From NCBI GenBank assembly GCA_003695835.1, contig RFHN01000164.1, positions 1 to 6,971 on the forward strand: a DNA stretch of 6,971 bases, written 5' to 3'. The notes beneath the pieces are model-generated. The model worked only from the letters and a program-made list of their open reading frames with translations, did not search any database and was not told the origin of the DNA. Shown in pieces: positions 5,494 to 6,971 of the stretch; position 1 is the stretch's first letter; every line of letters starts with the position of its first letter. A program made the translations under genes and the position numbers. The DNA is from Armatimonadota bacterium (GTDB taxonomy: Bacteria > Armatimonadota > Fimbriimonadia > Fimbriimonadales > ATM1).

Positions 5494-6971
5494 ATGCCCA
5501 AGGCTGAATGGATCTGGGTCGGCCGCGATTCACGGAGGGACTGGTGCCAATGGGTCGAATTCGAACGGGCCTTTCGCGCTGGCTCGACTGAATCTGCCTC
5601 CCTACGGGTCACCGCGGACACGCGATACAACGTGTGGCTGAATGGGCAATGGGTCGGCTACGGTCCGAACCGCTCGTTCCCAAACAGGGCGTACTTCGAC
5701 GAGTACGACGTTTCGTCCCTGGTTAGAGAAGGCGAGAATGTGATGCGCGTTCTAGTTCACGCGACCGGAATCGCTACGTTTCAGAATCTGGAGTCGGTAG
5801 CGGGATTGTGGGGCGAGATTGAGATCAACGGCGAAGTCGCCGTCGCGACGGACGAGCAGTGGAGATGCCGCAAAAGCCCACTCTTTGGTGACCGGCGGTT
5901 CCGGATTGCTTGTCAGCAGGCTTGGCAGGAGTTTGTCCAGCCCCCCACGGATGCAGCGAGCTGGGGATACGCGGAGATCGTCGAGGATCGGCGCGTGCCC
6001 GAACCTGCGCCGATTCTGCTGGAGGTGGGCCGTGTCATCGAGCCGGTCGGCCTCGTTGAGGCTCGAATCGTCCGCCCTCCAGACGCTGTGCTCTCCATTG
6101 CCTTGCGGGAGATGCTTCTGCCCGGTTACACTGCCGCTGCGCCCAAGCAGATCTGGGGCGCCGTCGGGCTTGTGTTTCACGTGAAACATTCCCAACCCTT
6201 TCATCTCGACCTGCCTGGCACCTGGTTTTGGGTTCGGCCCAAGGGTTTTTTGAACGGCGAGCCGCTCGCCGAGGTGGAAAGCACGAACTCTCGATTCGAG
6301 AACGGCTGCGGCCTCGCTGGGCAGGCAAAAGCCGGAGAGAACTTCCTGGTGCTCGACGTGAGCGGCTTCTTCCACGAGTGGCATTTGAACGCGTCGTTCC
6401 CGGGCCTTCCGCTTGAGGGAGAGAGCGAGGTACTCGTAGCGGGGCCGTTTGAAGATCACGATGCCGTCGAACCGCTCTTGACTTCGCCCATTTCCGCCTG
6501 GCGCACGCATCCAAGGGTCCAGCGCCCAGCTCCCGAGGTCGTCGCCGACCTTCGCGAGGGCGCGCCCTTTCCGATGACCGCCTACGCGAAACCTGTGCGG
6601 GCCATCGAAATCGCCGATCCGGCATCGTTCGAGCTCGGTACAGACGAGACGCAGGTGGTCCTGGACCTAGGGGAGATGACCGTCGGCTTCTGGGAGTACG
6701 AAATCGAGGCGAAGCAACCCGGAATTCTGCGTCTGAACGGGTTCGAGGCGTACCAAGAAGGGGAGGCTGACTTCTGCTGGGAGATGTCGAACACGATCGA
6801 GCACCGGTACGAGGCCGGAGTGTCCCGTCACCGGAGCCCAATCCGGCGCGGTGCGCGGTATGTCGCGGTACAGGGGAGAAACGCCACCGTGCGCAACTTC
6901 CGGGTGCACGAACACACCGCCGCCCTCACTCAGGCGAGATTCGAGTGCTCTGACCCCCTGCTGAACCGCAC
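5494..6971 (+). CDS. GH78 alpha-L-rhamnosidase-like protein, N-terminal part (cut by right window edge)
   Basis: The frame is open for 492 codons from the ATG at 5494 to the window end, with coding-like base use throughout. The N-terminal region resembles the galactose-binding-like domain of bacterial alpha-L-rhamnosidases: WIWVGRD (6-12), then RVTADTRYNVWLNGQWVGYG (38-57), AYFDEYDVSSLVREGENVMR (66-85) and VLVHATG (86-92). Further on, VVLDLGEMTVGFWEYEIEAKQPG (388-410) fits the concanavalin-like Bac_rhamnosid domain. ARYVAVQG (454-461) and ARFECSDPLLN (481-491) fit the linker that leads into the (alpha/alpha)6 catalytic barrel. The barrel and its catalytic acids lie beyond the window, so activity cannot be judged. 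Such enzymes remove terminal L-rhamnose from plant or bacterial glycans. No signal peptide is seen, which suggests a cytoplasmic enzyme acting on imported oligosaccharides. Residues 227-232 (VFHVKH) are encoded by an embedded parS site. Specificity could differ, since GH78 relatives are diverse. Confidence 0.85.
   Translation, partial: MPKAEWIWVGRDSRRDWCQWVEFERAFRAGSTESASLRVTADTRYNVWLNGQWVGYGPNRSFPNRAYFDEYDVSSLVREGENVMRVLVHATGIATFQNLESVAGLWGEIEINGEVAVATDEQWRCRKSPLFGDRRFRIACQQAWQEFVQPPTDAASWGYAEIVEDRRVPEPAPILLEVGRVIEPVGLVEARIVRPPDAVLSIALREMLLPGYTAAAPKQIWGAVGLVFHVKHSQPFHLDLPGTWFWVRPKGFLNGEPLAEVESTNSRFENGCGLAGQAKAGENFLVLDVSGFFHEWHLNASFPGLPLEGESEVLVAGPFEDHDAVEPLLTSPISAWRTHPRVQRPAPEVVADLREGAPFPMTAYAKPVRAIEIADPASFELGTDETQVVLDLGEMTVGFWEYEIEAKQPGILRLNGFEAYQEGEADFCWEMSNTIEHRYEAGVSRHRSPIRRGARYVAVQGRNATVRNFRVHEHTAALTQARFECSDPLLNR
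6173..6188. promoter_or_regulatory. parS: parS site (ParB-binding chromosomal centromere)
   Basis: TGTTTCACGTGAAACA is a perfect 16-bp palindrome identical to the broadly conserved chromosomal parS consensus. ParB/Spo0J-type CTPases load DNA at such sites and spread, and ParA and SMC then act on the complex to segregate and organise replication origins. The site lies inside the rhamnosidase frame, encoding VFHVKH, and keeps that frame open. Chance occurrence of this exact 16-mer in a 7-kb window is about one or two in a million. Known parS sites are usually near the replication origin and are often intragenic, so the window is probably origin-proximal. No parA or parB gene is in view. Confidence 0.92.

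Noticed and set aside
5752..6841. Long minus-strand open frames (252 and 268 codons) opposite the rhamnosidase gene
   Set aside because: They are antisense shadows of the plus-strand frame, whose translation shows clear GH78-type motifs. Arg/Ser-rich composition and lack of domains support this.

Overview
This is a bacterial chromosomal window with high GC and dense gene packing. It has no tRNA, rRNA, CRISPR array or insertion sequence that I can see. The phylum cannot be read from it with certainty. GC-rich coding, frequent GTG starts, and start codons sitting 6-7 bases after a -10 box without a Shine-Dalgarno sequence would suit Deinococcota, Armatimonadota, Chloroflexota or Actinomycetota. 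I lean weakly to an environmental lineage such as Armatimonadota.

Layout from left to right: (1) the N-terminal end of an unrecognised protein on the minus strand, cut by the window edge (1-198); (2) valS, complete valyl-tRNA synthetase, minus strand (227-2869); (3) a HicB-like antitoxin gene on the plus strand (3015-3239) facing a HicA-like toxin gene on the minus strand (3236-3430), with stop codons that overlap tail to tail; (4) an EamA/DMT-type membrane transporter (3568-4422) and, upstream of it, an ABC-2-type ATPase of the COG4586 kind (4458-5453), both minus strand and probably cotranscribed; (5) the 5' part of a GH78 alpha-L-rhamnosidase-like gene on the plus strand (5494 to the right edge). 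This last reading frame stays open for 492 codons and has no stop inside the window.

Two things stand out. First, a perfect 16-bp palindrome identical to the bacterial chromosomal parS (ParB-binding) consensus lies inside the rhamnosidase reading frame at 6173-6188. It suggests a chromosome-partition centromere site and therefore an origin-proximal location. Second, the hicB/hicA pair is convergent rather than in the usual same-strand operon. It is bracketed by a perfect 40-bp direct repeat (2870-2909 and 3498-3537). One copy is the valS leader, ending exactly at the valS start codon with its ribosome-binding site and a TACAAT box. The other lies upstream of the toxin gene in the same orientation relative to it. 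The toxin may therefore be driven by a copied valS leader, while the antitoxin has its own apparently leaderless promoter. Recombination between the repeats would remove the toxin-antitoxin unit cleanly.

The intergenic spaces are short: 145 bp (valS/hicB), 137 bp (hicA/EamA), 35 bp (EamA/ABC), 40 bp (ABC/rhamnosidase) and 28 bp (valS/left-edge gene). No gene-free stretch exceeds 300 bp.
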